DNA of 10,866 nt from JAKAXS01 sp041940525 (GTDB lineage: Bacteria; Pseudomonadota; Alphaproteobacteria; Rhizobiales; Hyphomicrobiaceae). The stretch spans positions 1-10,866 of the forward strand of contig JBGTSB010000071.1 in NCBI GenBank assembly GCA_041940525.1. Reading direction: 5' to 3'. Of the stretch, positions 1 to 6,327 are shown piece after piece; position 1 is the first letter of the stretch; every line of letters starts with the position of its first letter. The position numbers and the translations under genes were made by a program. Below the pieces are notes generated by a model. The model was not told the origin of the DNA. It worked only from the letters and a program-made list of their open reading frames with translations, and did not search any database.

Positions 1-1
1 T

Positions 2-523
2 GACGGCGTCGCCAAACGCATCGCCGAACGGCTCGACTGGCTGGCCGAAGAAACGGAGACAGGCTGGGAAGGCGAGTACGGAGACGAAGGTTTCGTTTTG
101 CAGCGCGTCGTGCGCGGCGTCACTGAAATGCGGGTAATCGACAAGGCAATGCTGTCGTCGCTGGACGCCAAGCGCCTCGGCGAACGCTTCGCCCACCTGC
201 AGGAAGTTTACGCGAGACCGGCCAAGCTGCGGCGCAAGAACGAAACAGTCGACATCTATGGCCCGCGCTCGCTTCTGGATACGATCTACGAGGTCGGAAA
301 GAAGGGCCTGGCACTGCAGCGCTATAAGGGGCTGGGCGAAATGAATCCCGACCAGCTTTGGGAAACGACGCTCGACAAGGAAGTGCGCACGCTGCTCCAG
401 GTGAAGATGGGTGATCTTGGCGAAGCGGACGAGATCTTCTCCAAGCTCATGGGCGACGTGGTCGAGCCCCGTCGTGAATTCATCCAGGACAATGCCCTTG
501 AGGTCGCAAACCTCGACGTCTGA
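2..523 (+). CDS. gyrB: DNA gyrase subunit B, C-terminal part (5' end outside window)
   Basis: This is the 3' end of the gene for the ATPase/TOPRIM subunit of DNA gyrase, which with GyrA introduces negative supercoils in the cytoplasm. The frame is open from base 2 to the TGA at 521-523, giving 173 visible codons. The segment around 311-345 reads LALQRYKGLGEMNPDQLW, the conserved GyrB/ParE QRYKGLGEM block near the end of the TOPRIM region. The tail reads GDVVEPRREFIQDNA and then ends in ANLDV, which is the alphaproteobacterial GyrB ending. ParE proteins end differently, so topoisomerase IV is unlikely. The stretch before the QRYKGLGEM block is the variable linker seen in this family. The stop lies inside the start of the downstream DCC gene, so the two are probably co-transcribed. 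The true start and the GHKL ATPase domain lie upstream of the window. Confidence 0.96.
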   Translation, partial: DGVAKRIAERLDWLAEETETGWEGEYGDEGFVLQRVVRGVTEMRVIDKAMLSSLDAKRLGERFAHLQEVYARPAKLRRKNETVDIYGPRSLLDTIYEVGKKGLALQRYKGLGEMNPDQLWETTLDKEVRTLLQVKMGDLGEADEIFSKLMGDVVEPRREFIQDNALEVANLDV

Positions 524-917
524 TCCACGGCAAGCCTCCGAAGCCAGTCCGGATGCGTCACCGAACGGTGGCTACCTGCTGTATGATGGCGAGTGCCCAG
601 TCTGCGCTGCGTACGTGGAGTTTGCGGAATTGCGCCGCCGCCATCCTGGACTGCGGTTACTCAACGCCCGCGACGAGCCGGAACTGGTCAGCGATCTCCG
701 CGGCCAAGGCTATGAAATCAACGACGGCATGGTGCTGTTCGTTGATGGCCAAATACATTACGGCAAGGCCGCCACTGCAAAGCTTGCCACCTACCGAACC
801 GGTTTGCCGGTCGCCAAGCGGGCGGCGATCGCCGGTATTGGCGCCGCACCCTACGCGATGCTCCGCGCCATCCGGAACGCTCTATTGCGCCTGCGCGGCG
901 TTGGCTTCATCAAATAG
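492..917 (+). CDS. DCC-family thiol-disulfide oxidoreductase-like protein
   Basis: A 141-residue protein of the DCC family (formerly DUF393), named for an N-terminal Asp-x-x-Cys-x-x-Cys motif. Here the motif is YDGECPVC at residues 31-38, with D32, C35 and C38. The remainder fits the family: a polar helix, the segment LRLLNARDEPEL (about 55-66), a strand VLFVDGQIHYG (81-91) ahead of a helical tail, and no signal peptide. A cytoplasmic thiol-redox role is inferred from the CxxC; substrates are unknown. The start is uncertain. No ATG, GTG or TTG exists in frame between the gyrB stop and the motif, so I chose the ATG at 492. That start overlaps gyrB by 32 bases and has AGGA just upstream with very short spacing. 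The first 25 or so residues are low-complexity and dispensable-looking. An unusual start codon nearer residue 28 cannot be excluded. Confidence 0.85.
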   Translation: MPLRSQTSTSDPRQASEASPDASPNGGYLLYDGECPVCAAYVEFAELRRRHPGLRLLNARDEPELVSDLRGQGYEINDGMVLFVDGQIHYGKAATAKLATYRTGLPVAKRAAIAGIGAAPYAMLRAIRNALLRLRGVGFIK

Positions 918-1009
918 AAAACCCGTACACATCAGCCTGAGCAAGAATGGGCAGCGTGATGCAAGCGGTTGCCTCACGCACCGCTCATCGCATCCTTGGT
1001 GAGGCGTGG

Positions 1010-1038
1010 CGTGGATGCCGCCCGAGGCGGGCATGACG
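1010..1038 (-). repeat. Hairpin A1 of the array
   Basis: Read on the minus strand it begins CGTCATG and ends ATCCACG, the termini shared by all six hairpins (with one base changed in A3). On the plus strand the arms are ATGCC-GCC and GGC-G-GGCAT, forming an 8-bp stem with one bulged G and a CGA loop. Compared with A2, one C is missing from the left arm. Confidence 0.75.
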
Positions 1039-1116
1039 TTTGAATAGAGGTAAACTTGCCTTGGCTCCGTTCGCGTTCCCGGCAGGCTGTTCATCCCCAA
1101 CGCCTCATCCCACCAC

Positions 1117-1145
1117 CGTCATCATCACGCAGGTGATGATCCACG
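1117..1145 (+). repeat. Hairpin B1 of the array
   Basis: Begins CGTC and ends CCACG. The core is a perfect 8-bp stem, ATCATCAC (1121-1128) with GTGATGAT (1133-1140), around a GCAG loop. Orientation is opposite to A1. Confidence 0.8.
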
Positions 1146-1244
1146 GCACCGTAGTTCTCGCTCGACGATGGTTCGGTACGAACCGTGTAGAGTTTGCGGA
1201 AATTCTCGTCACGCGCCGCCGGCCGCACCTTTTGTGAGACGTGG

Positions 1245-1274
1245 CGTGGATACCCGCCCAAGGCGGGCATGACG
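1245..1274 (-). repeat. Hairpin A2 of the array
   Basis: Minus-oriented copy with termini CGTCATG...ATCCACG. Its core on the plus strand is CCCGCC-CAA-GGCGGG, a perfect 6-bp G+C stem with near-complementary flanks (ATA/CAT). Confidence 0.8.
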
Positions 1275-1371
1275 TTTGGGGAGGGAGCGGCGGCACGATC
1301 GTGACAGAGGCTTGACCGGCTCCGGTGCCGATCCCGGCAGGCAGGAGCGGAAAACGCCTCGGCCCCACCAA

Positions 1372-1400
1372 CGTCATCATCACGAAGGTGATGATCCACG
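1372..1400 (+). repeat. Hairpin B2 of the array
   Basis: Plus-oriented copy. The perfect 8-bp stem ATCATCAC/GTGATGAT is identical to B1, with only the loop changed (GAAG at 1384-1387), which suggests that the stem rather than the loop is under constraint. Confidence 0.8.
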
Positions 1401-1488
1401 ACACGTGTGATCTGGCTGGACGATTGTACGGTCCGGCCAGGCCGGACAAGCCTCACGCGCCGCCGGCCGCTCCGCTGGTGCGACGCGT

Positions 1489-1517
1489 CGTGGATGCTCG
1501 CCTTCGCGAGCAGGACG
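1489..1517 (-). repeat. Hairpin A3 of the array
   Basis: Minus-oriented copy with a different stem: GCTCGC (1496-1501), loop CTTC, GCGAGC (1506-1511). Both arms have changed together relative to A2, so pairing is kept. One terminal base has changed (CGTCCTG in place of CGTCATG). Confidence 0.75.
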
Positions 1518-1597
1518 TTTGCGGAGAGCGTGGAGGTTGACTGGCTCTATGTTCAATTCGCGGCTGGCGGAAGTGTCAAACGTCTCATCCCCACTAT

Positions 1598-1626
1598 CGT
1601 CATCGTCACGCAGGTGCTGATCCACG
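1598..1626 (+). repeat. Hairpin B3 of the array
   Basis: Plus-oriented, most degenerate B copy. ATCGTCAC (1602-1609) faces GTGCTGAT (1614-1621) around a GCAG loop, giving six Watson-Crick pairs, one G-U-type pair and one mismatch. The CGTCAT...ATCCACG termini are intact. Confidence 0.7.
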
Positions 1627-1686
1627 GCACGCGTGATCGGGCTCGCCGACTTTGACTCTCGTTAGCTCCGGCAAACTCAGACTTTG

Positions 1687-2190
1687 CTAGTCGATGCGCG
1701 TTGCGGTGCCTTCAATCACAGGGCCGTTTCCATCGCGCATGGGGCGGTCATCGGGACCACGAGGCGGCACACCTAGCTCAGCGACCGTATGGCCGTGCTT
1801 TTCTAGGTGGCGCTTGAGAAGTGCGAGATTTTTCAGGTTCGAGCGGAAGGCCACGTCGAAGGCATCGCCGAGGATGGGAATGGCGCCAATGACGGTGTCG
1901 ATTGCAACGTTGGTCGACATACGCGCCAGTGTGAAGCGCGAGACGCCGAGGTTCTTGGCCTCCCAGATGACGTAGCTGGAAATGAGCGCAGACACGAAGT
2001 CACCGATCACCGGCACAAGGCCGATCACGCTATCAAGGCCCATGCGGATGTTCGTGCCAGGCACCAGAAAAGCGTTGTCCATCAACCGCGCCACGGCTTC
2101 AACGCGCATCACGGCGGCGTCGATCTCAACAGCACTCAGCTGCTGCAGCTTGGCATTTGGTTTCGGCGTCCGGTTGAAGACGTTGATCAC
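1687..2190 (-). CDS. DUF4112 domain protein
   Basis: A 167-residue protein of the DUF4112 family (no known biochemical function). The family core is visible as two related blocks. Residues 51-64 read GLDSVIGLVPVIGD and residues 98-109 read DTVIGAIPILGD, followed by FDVAFRSNLKNLALL (111-125), the usual conserved tail of the domain. Between them lies a moderately hydrophobic helix (about 62-78). Both blocks have the pattern D-x-V-I-G-x-x-P-x-x-G-D, so the domain looks internally duplicated; membrane association is possible but not proven. The start is GTG at 2190, chosen because AGGAG (2197-2201 on the minus strand) sits six bases upstream. The C-terminal 30 residues are polar and Pro/Gly/Asp-rich. 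The gene is divergent from the small membrane protein gene at 2413 and its stop abuts the hairpin array. Confidence 0.88.
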   Translation of the reverse strand: MINVFNRTPKPNAKLQQLSAVEIDAAVMRVEAVARLMDNAFLVPGTNIRMGLDSVIGLVPVIGDFVSALISSYVIWEAKNLGVSRFTLARMSTNVAIDTVIGAIPILGDAFDVAFRSNLKNLALLKRHLEKHGHTVAELGVPPRGPDDRPMRDGNGPVIEGTATRID

Positions 2191-2293
2191 GCCACTCTCC
2201 TGAATTGTTCGGCCCAGTTGATATCGGCTTTAGCACCAGACAGTTCAACCGTGAGAACGCTCTCCTAGCAATGCAATTACGCCGGTCACGGAA

Positions 2294-2306
2294 TTCTGTT
2301 CCAGAA
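2294..2306. promoter_or_regulatory. 13-bp perfect inverted repeat between divergent genes
   Basis: TTCTG-TTC-CAGAA is a perfect 5-bp-arm inverted repeat about midway between the divergent starts at 2190 and 2413. A regulator binding site is possible. No convincing -35/-10 pair was found next to it, and short repeats of this size also arise by chance. Confidence 0.2.
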
Positions 2307-2412
2307 AAGCCGGCGGAGGTACACGCATTGACGGGGCGGCAGCCGGTGTTAACGTCGTTAAGCGCTCGGGCTGACGCGCGGCGCCACAACCGCGAAATGC
2401 GAGGAGATTGCC

Positions 2413-2700
2413 GTGCTGCGCCTGATGATGTCCACGAGCACCTTGTTCCTGTCTCTTATATTCGGAGCAATCTTGCTTGCCCTTGTCGGCTACAACCGAC
2501 CTGAGTTGCTTTCTCAGATGCTGGGCTGGGCGCGAGAACTGAAAAGCGCCATCACATCCACTGGGCTGGAGCCAAAGTACAATATCTGGCTCGAACTCAT
2601 GCTGGAGGAACGCCAGCTCCTCTTCATGTTTTTCACCATCATCGCCAGGATCATGTTCTTCCTGATCACCTGGCCATTCACGGCAATGCGCCGCGGCTAA
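2413..2700 (+). CDS. Small two-helix membrane protein of unknown function
   Basis: A 95-residue protein I do not recognise. It has two hydrophobic segments: residues about 9-26 (TLFLSLIFGAILLALVG) and about 69-88 (LLFMFFTIIARIMFFLITWP). They are separated by a polar loop of roughly 40 residues containing a conserved-looking GLEPKYNIWLELMLEERQ stretch. A short basic tail (MRRG) follows the second helix and probably lies in the cytoplasm. The GTG start at 2413 is supported by GAGGAG at 2401-2406 with six bases of spacing; internal ATGs at 2425 and 2428 would remove only four or five residues and have no better site. The gene faces ecm tail to tail, with 21 bases between the two stops. Coding character is supported by the ribosome site and the clean two-helix pattern, not by recognised homology. 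Confidence 0.7.
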   Translation: MLRLMMSTSTLFLSLIFGAILLALVGYNRPELLSQMLGWARELKSAITSTGLEPKYNIWLELMLEERQLLFMFFTIIARIMFFLITWPFTAMRRG

Positions 2701-2704
2701 CAGA

Positions 2705-2722
2705 AGCGGGAAGCAGCCCGCT
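2705..2722. terminator. Hairpin between convergent stops
   Basis: AGCGGG (2705-2710), loop AAGCAG, CCCGCT (2717-2722) is a perfect 6-bp stem filling the gap between the membrane-protein stop and the ecm stop, touching the ecm stop codon by one base. It has no T tract on either side, so it is at best a weak or Rho-assisted terminator or an mRNA 3' stabiliser serving both genes. Confidence 0.35.
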
Positions 2723-4725
2723 CAGGCCGCCTCAGCTTCCTTGGCAACCAGCCGTACGATATCGGCCATGATGTCGTTCAGCTGGAAATCCTTCGGGGTG
2801 TAGACGGCGGCGACGCCCATGCCCTTCAGCACCTTCGCGTCTTCCGGCGGAATGATGCCGCCGACAATGACGGGAATGTCCGACAGACCTTCCTTGCGCA
2901 TGCGCTCCATAACGTCCTGAACCAGCGGCACGTGACTGCCCGACAGGATCGACAGGCCGATCACGTGTACCGACTCGTCTAGCGCTGCGCGCACGATGTG
3001 CGATGGCGTCAAACGGATGCCTTCATAGACAACCTCCATGCCGACATCGCGAGCGCGCACTGCAATTTGTTCCGCGCCGTTCGAATGGCCATCGAGTCCG
3101 GGCTTGCCGACGAGGAACTTCAACCGCCGGCCCAGCTGGTCCGAAACGGCGTCCACAGCGGCGCGAACCTCTTTGATGTCCGCGCCTTCTCGCGCGACCG
3201 CAGACTGGGCAACGCCCGTTGGCGCGCGGTACTCACCGAACACCTTACGAAGCAAGCCGCCCCACTCGCCCGTCGTTACACCAGCTTTGGCGCAAGCAAT
3301 GGACGACTCCATCACGTTGCGGCCCTCACGTGTCGCCGCCTCCAGGTCGGTCAACGCGGCCTTCACCGCCTTATCGTCCCGCTGTTCGCGCCAGGCTTTC
3401 AGCTTTTCGATCTGGTCGGCCTCGGTCTTTGGATCAACAACCATGATCGCGCCTTCGCCGGTCGTCAGCGGAGACGGCTCCGTCTCGGTCCAGCGGTTCA
3501 CGCCGACGACCGTCAGGTCGCCGGTCTCGATGCCGCTGAGGCGCTCCGTGTTGCTTTCAACCAGACTACGCTTCATGTAGTCGATTGAAGCGACAGCACC
3601 GCCCATGTCGCCGATCGTTTTCAACTCGGCACGGGCTTGCTCCTTCAGCTCTTCGACCTTCTTGGTCATCACAACCGAACCGTCGAAGATGTCGCCGTAT
3701 TCCAGAAGATCGGTCTCGTAGGCCACAATTTGCTGCATGCGAAGCGACCACTGTTGATCCCAAGGACGCGGCAAGCCAAGCGCTTCGTTCCAGGCAGGCA
3801 GCTGCACGGCGCGAGCCCGCGCGTTCTTCGACAGCGTGACGGCCAGCATCTCGATCAAAATGCGATAGACGTTGTTTTCCGGCTGCGGCTCAGTCAGCCC
3901 GAGCGAGTTCACCTGAACGCCATAACGGAAGCGGCGGTTCTTCGGGTCCTCGACGCCGTAACGTTCTGTCGTGATTTCTTCCCACAGCTCGTTAAACGCG
4001 CGCATCTTGCAAATTTCGGTGACGAACCGCATGCCGGCGTTCACGAAGAACGAGACGCGCCCGACGACTTTGCCGAAATTCTCAGGCGGCACCTCGCCGG
4101 AAGCCTTCACAGTATCGAGCACGGCGATGGCGGTCGCGAGAGCGAAGGCCAGCTCCTGCACCGGCGTCGCGCCTGCTTCTTGCAGATGGTACGAGCATAC
4201 GTTGGTCGGGTTCCACTTCGGCACCTCTTGATACGAGAACACGATCGTATCCTTGATCAGACGCAGCGAAGGCTCGGGCGGGAACACGTAGGTCCCGCGC
4301 GATAGATATTCCTTGATGATGTCGTTCTGGATCGTACCCGTCAGCTTGTCCCGGGATGCGCCCTGTTCGTCGGCGAATGCGACGTAAAGCGACAGCAGCC
4401 AGGCCGCCGTGGCGTTGATCGTCATCGAGGTGTTCATCTGGTCCAGCGGAATGCCGTCCAGCAGGGTCCGCATGTCACCTAGATGGCTGACCGGCACGCC
4501 AACCTTACCGACCTCGCCCCGGGCCAGCTCATGGTCGCTGTCATAGCCAGTCTGGGTCGGCAGATCGAAGGCAATGGACAGCCCGGTCTGCCCCTTGGAC
4601 AGGTTTTTCTTATATAATTCATTGGACTTAGCGGCCGTCGAATGCCCGGCGTAGGTGCGGAACAGCCACGGCTTATCACGTGCCGCGGTCTGATTATCGG
4701 TGCCTGACTTCGTCTGATCCGCCAT
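2722..4725 (-). CDS. ecm: Ethylmalonyl-CoA mutase, coenzyme B12-dependent
   Basis: This enzyme converts (2R)-ethylmalonyl-CoA to (2S)-methylsuccinyl-CoA by an adenosylcobalamin radical rearrangement in the ethylmalonyl-CoA pathway (MeaA in Methylobacterium). The 667 residues contain an N-terminal mutase TIM barrel (about 20-500) and a C-terminal cobalamin-binding Rossmann domain (about 533-660). Visible motifs are YAGHST (25-30), FDLPTQTGYDSDH (53-65), HLGDMRTLLDGIPLDQMNTS (81-100), the base-off cobalamin motif DGHSNG (D545, H547, G550), LSILSG (591-596) and VGG (621-623). The FDLPTQTGYDSDH and HLGDMRTLL blocks match ethylmalonyl-CoA mutases rather than methylmalonyl-CoA mutases, as does the divergent ccr neighbour. 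I start at the ATG at 4725 (MADQTK), with GAGGG eight bases upstream. The open frame continues 47 codons further, but that extension is unlike the family and crosses the regulatory region. Methylmalonyl-CoA mutase is the less likely alternative. Confidence 0.95.
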   Translation of the reverse strand: MADQTKSGTDNQTAARDKPWLFRTYAGHSTAAKSNELYKKNLSKGQTGLSIAFDLPTQTGYDSDHELARGEVGKVGVPVSHLGDMRTLLDGIPLDQMNTSMTINATAAWLLSLYVAFADEQGASRDKLTGTIQNDIIKEYLSRGTYVFPPEPSLRLIKDTIVFSYQEVPKWNPTNVCSYHLQEAGATPVQELAFALATAIAVLDTVKASGEVPPENFGKVVGRVSFFVNAGMRFVTEICKMRAFNELWEEITTERYGVEDPKNRRFRYGVQVNSLGLTEPQPENNVYRILIEMLAVTLSKNARARAVQLPAWNEALGLPRPWDQQWSLRMQQIVAYETDLLEYGDIFDGSVVMTKKVEELKEQARAELKTIGDMGGAVASIDYMKRSLVESNTERLSGIETGDLTVVGVNRWTETEPSPLTTGEGAIMVVDPKTEADQIEKLKAWREQRDDKAVKAALTDLEAATREGRNVMESSIACAKAGVTTGEWGGLLRKVFGEYRAPTGVAQSAVAREGADIKEVRAAVDAVSDQLGRRLKFLVGKPGLDGHSNGAEQIAVRARDVGMEVVYEGIRLTPSHIVRAALDESVHVIGLSILSGSHVPLVQDVMERMRKEGLSDIPVIVGGIIPPEDAKVLKGMGVAAVYTPKDFQLNDIMADIVRLVAKEAEAA

Positions 4726-4763
4726 TTTGCTCGCCCTCGGCTTAAATCTCTTTGTTTTGAAAT

Positions 4764-4791
4764 ACTCTACCGCCAGCCAAGTGCAATGCAA
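4764..4791 (-). promoter_or_regulatory. Possible ecm promoter
   Basis: On the minus strand TTGCAT (4786-4791) and TAGAGT (4764-4769) are separated by 16 bases, about 40 bases before the ecm start. An overlapping pair, TTGCAC/TATTTC (4781-4786 and 4759-4764), is equally possible. The matches to the sigma-70 consensus are only partial. Confidence 0.25.
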
Positions 4792-4908
4792 AACGCGACA
4801 TGAGGCGCCTATCCCATTGAAGGCTTCAGCGTTAACATTTCTGAACACTGAGGACCAGATGACCACTGGTACCCCTTTATTGCGTCGCGGAAAAATGCTT
4901 CATAGGCG

Positions 4909-4928
4909 CAACTGTCACGGGACTGTTG
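4909..4928. promoter_or_regulatory. 20-bp dyad, candidate operator for ccr (and perhaps ecm)
   Basis: CAACTGTCAC followed by GGGACTGTTG forms an imperfect palindrome in which eight of ten base pairs are symmetric (pattern CAACnGTCnCGnGACnGTTG). It ends 61 bases before the ccr start, in the 264-bp region shared with ecm. Size and symmetry suit a dimeric regulator such as a TetR-family protein. In Methylobacterium a TetR-type regulator, CcrR, controls ccr; whether this dyad serves a related protein is inference. No clear -35/-10 pair could be placed against it. Confidence 0.4.
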
Positions 4929-4989
4929 TGAAGAATTCGCGGGTCCGTGCTGGGGGAGCAATAAAAGGGACTCGTTAGGAGAAGCGAGA

Positions 4990-6300
4990 ATGTCAAGCCA
5001 AAGCGCTGCTAAGAACGAGGACGTAGCGGGTGCACCTGCGATCGTCGCGGCTAAGAAAGATCTTTACGAGATGGGGGAAATTCCGCCTCTCGGTCACGTA
5101 CCCAAGAACATGTACGCCTGGGCCATCCGCAAGGAGCGTCAGGGCGAGCCGGACACGGCCATGCAGGTGGAAGTCGTTCCCACGTGGGAACTCGACAGCC
5201 ACGACGTGCTTGTTCTCGTCATGGCGGCAGGCGTCAACTACAACGGCGTTTGGGCCTCGCTCGGCGTGCCGATTTCGATGTTCGACGTCCATAAGCAGCC
5301 CTACCACATCGCCGGCTCGGATGCCTCGGGCATCGTTTGGGCGGTCGGCTCGAAAGTGAAGCGCTGGAAGGTCGGCGACGAAGTTGTCATCCACTGTAAC
5401 CAGGACGACGGCGACGACGAAGAGTGCAACGGCGGCGATCCGATGTTCTCAACCTCGCAGCGCATCTGGGGTTACGAGACGCCGGATGGCTCCTTCTCGC
5501 AGTTCTGCCGCGTGCAGGACCGTCAGCTGCTAGAGCGCCCGCGCCATCTCACTTGGGAAGAAAGCGCCTGCTACACGCTGACGCTCGCTACCGCCTACCG
5601 CATGCTGTTCGGCCACCGTCCGCACGTTCTGCGTCCGGGTCACAACGTTCTGGTTTGGGGCGCATCGGGCGGTCTGGGTTCGTTTGCTGTTCAGCTGTGC
5701 GCGACATCGGGTGCCAACGCGATCGGCGTTGTCTCCGAGGATGACAAGCGCGACTTCGTCATGCAGCTCGGCGCCAAAGGCGTGTTGAACCGAAAAGACT
5801 TCAACTGCTGGGGCGCTCTGCCGAAAGTGAACTCGGACGAGTACAACGCCTGGCTGAAGGAAATGCGGGTGTTTGGTAAGGCGATTTGGGAGATCACCGG
5901 CAAAGGCGTCAACGTCGACATGGTGTTTGAACATCCCGGCGAAGCAACGATCCCAGTCTCCGTGCAGGTCGTCAAACGCGGCGGCATGGTCGTCATCTGC
6001 GCCGGCACCACCGGCTACAACCTGACGATGGACGCGCGGTATCTCTGGATGCATCAAAAGCGCGTACAGGGCTCGCACTTCGCCAACTTGGCTCAAGCAG
6101 CTCAGGCCAACAAGCTCGTGGTCGAGCGCCGCATTGATCCATGCATGTCGGAAGTCTTCTCCTGGTCGCAAATTCCGAAGGCGCACATGCGCATGATGCG
6201 CAACGAGCATAAGCCAGGAAACATGGCCGTTCTCGTGAACTCGCCGACAACCGGCCTGCGCACCTTCGAGGACGTTATCGAACGGTCCAAGGCCAGCTAA
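4990..6300 (+). CDS. ccrA: Crotonyl-CoA carboxylase/reductase
   Basis: This enzyme catalyses NADPH-dependent reductive carboxylation of crotonyl-CoA to (2S)-ethylmalonyl-CoA, the committed CO2-fixing step of the ethylmalonyl-CoA pathway. At 436 residues it has the usual length for this medium-chain dehydrogenase/reductase subfamily. The N-terminal substrate domain contains GVNYNGVWASLG (81-92), the acidic loop NQDDGDDEECNGGDP (137-151) and GYET (161-164). The nucleotide fold begins at VWGASGGLG (222-230). GSHFAN (361-366) and MSEVF (386-390) are also family signatures. An Asn in GVNYN, E163 and H363 correspond to the CO2-binding residues described for the Kitasatospora setae enzyme; the neighbouring Phe of that enzyme is Tyr162 here, as in other alphaproteobacterial Ccr proteins. 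The ATG at 4990 is preceded by AGGAG (4977-4981) at good spacing. It is divergent from ecm and followed by a strong terminator, so it is probably monocistronic. A simple acrylyl-CoA reductase is unlikely. Confidence 0.96.
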   Translation: MSSQSAAKNEDVAGAPAIVAAKKDLYEMGEIPPLGHVPKNMYAWAIRKERQGEPDTAMQVEVVPTWELDSHDVLVLVMAAGVNYNGVWASLGVPISMFDVHKQPYHIAGSDASGIVWAVGSKVKRWKVGDEVVIHCNQDDGDDEECNGGDPMFSTSQRIWGYETPDGSFSQFCRVQDRQLLERPRHLTWEESACYTLTLATAYRMLFGHRPHVLRPGHNVLVWGASGGLGSFAVQLCATSGANAIGVVSEDDKRDFVMQLGAKGVLNRKDFNCWGALPKVNSDEYNAWLKEMRVFGKAIWEITGKGVNVDMVFEHPGEATIPVSVQVVKRGGMVVICAGTTGYNLTMDARYLWMHQKRVQGSHFANLAQAAQANKLVVERRIDPCMSEVFSWSQIPKAHMRMMRNEHKPGNMAVLVNSPTTGLRTFEDVIERSKAS

Positions 6301-6327
6301 GGCTGATTGTTCTGATCTACTGAAATG

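Larger units (their letters stand above)
971..1630. repeat. Three diverged tandem units (~240 bp) of alternating hairpins, BIME-like
   Basis: The 769-bp gene-free stretch 918-1686 is mostly this array. Each unit has, in order: a TCACGC boundary segment, a minus-oriented hairpin (A), a spacer containing a CCCGGCAGGC-like block and an AACGCCTC-like block, and a plus-oriented hairpin (B). A hairpins begin at 1010, 1245 and 1489; B hairpins at 1117, 1372 and 1598. Units two and three share an exact 18-bp boundary block (TCACGCGCCGCCGGCCGC at 1209-1226 and 1453-1470). An 11-bp TCCCGGCAGGC recurs at 1077 and 1332. The first boundary also forms a perfect 7-bp stem, GCCTCAC (971-977) with GTGAGGC (999-1005). 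The spacers are recognisably homologous but diverged, so the array looks like an old duplication of a whole unit. Nothing was found in 918-970 or 1631-1686 apart from a weak GCAAA/TTTGC pair at 1671-1687. Confidence 0.85.

Noticed and set aside
1091..1456. Overlapping minus-strand open frames (1091-1456 and 1105-1449) with peptide segments that recur, such as WIIT-VMMT
   Set aside because: The recurring peptides are translations of the hairpin repeats. Two frames stay open at once because of the repeat composition, and there is no ribosome site or recognisable domain.
971..1630. CRISPR array
   Set aside because: Only three diverged units with long, mutually homologous spacers and opposed hairpins; CRISPR arrays have short identical repeats and unrelated spacers.
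1671..1687. GCAAA-N7-TTTGC as a terminator for the DUF4112 gene
   Set aside because: Only a 5-bp A/T-rich stem with a 7-base loop and no T tract; too weak to call.
2328..2356. TTGACG at 2328-2333 as a -35 box for the small membrane protein gene
   Set aside because: No acceptable -10 element lies 16-18 bases downstream (AACGTC at 17).
3637..4305. 222-residue open frame on the plus strand inside ecm
   Set aside because: Antisense to a clearly functional mutase gene in G+C-rich DNA. The composition (Arg/His/Leu-rich) and the absence of a domain mark it as a shadow frame.
4726..4866. N-terminal extension of ethylmalonyl-CoA mutase by 47 residues
   Set aside because: The extension does not resemble the family, would run through the likely ecm promoter, and the ATG at 4725 has a ribosome site and gives the normal length.
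5530..6210. 226-residue minus-strand open frame inside ccrA
   Set aside because: Shadow of the conserved Ccr coding sequence; no recognisable motif or ribosome site.
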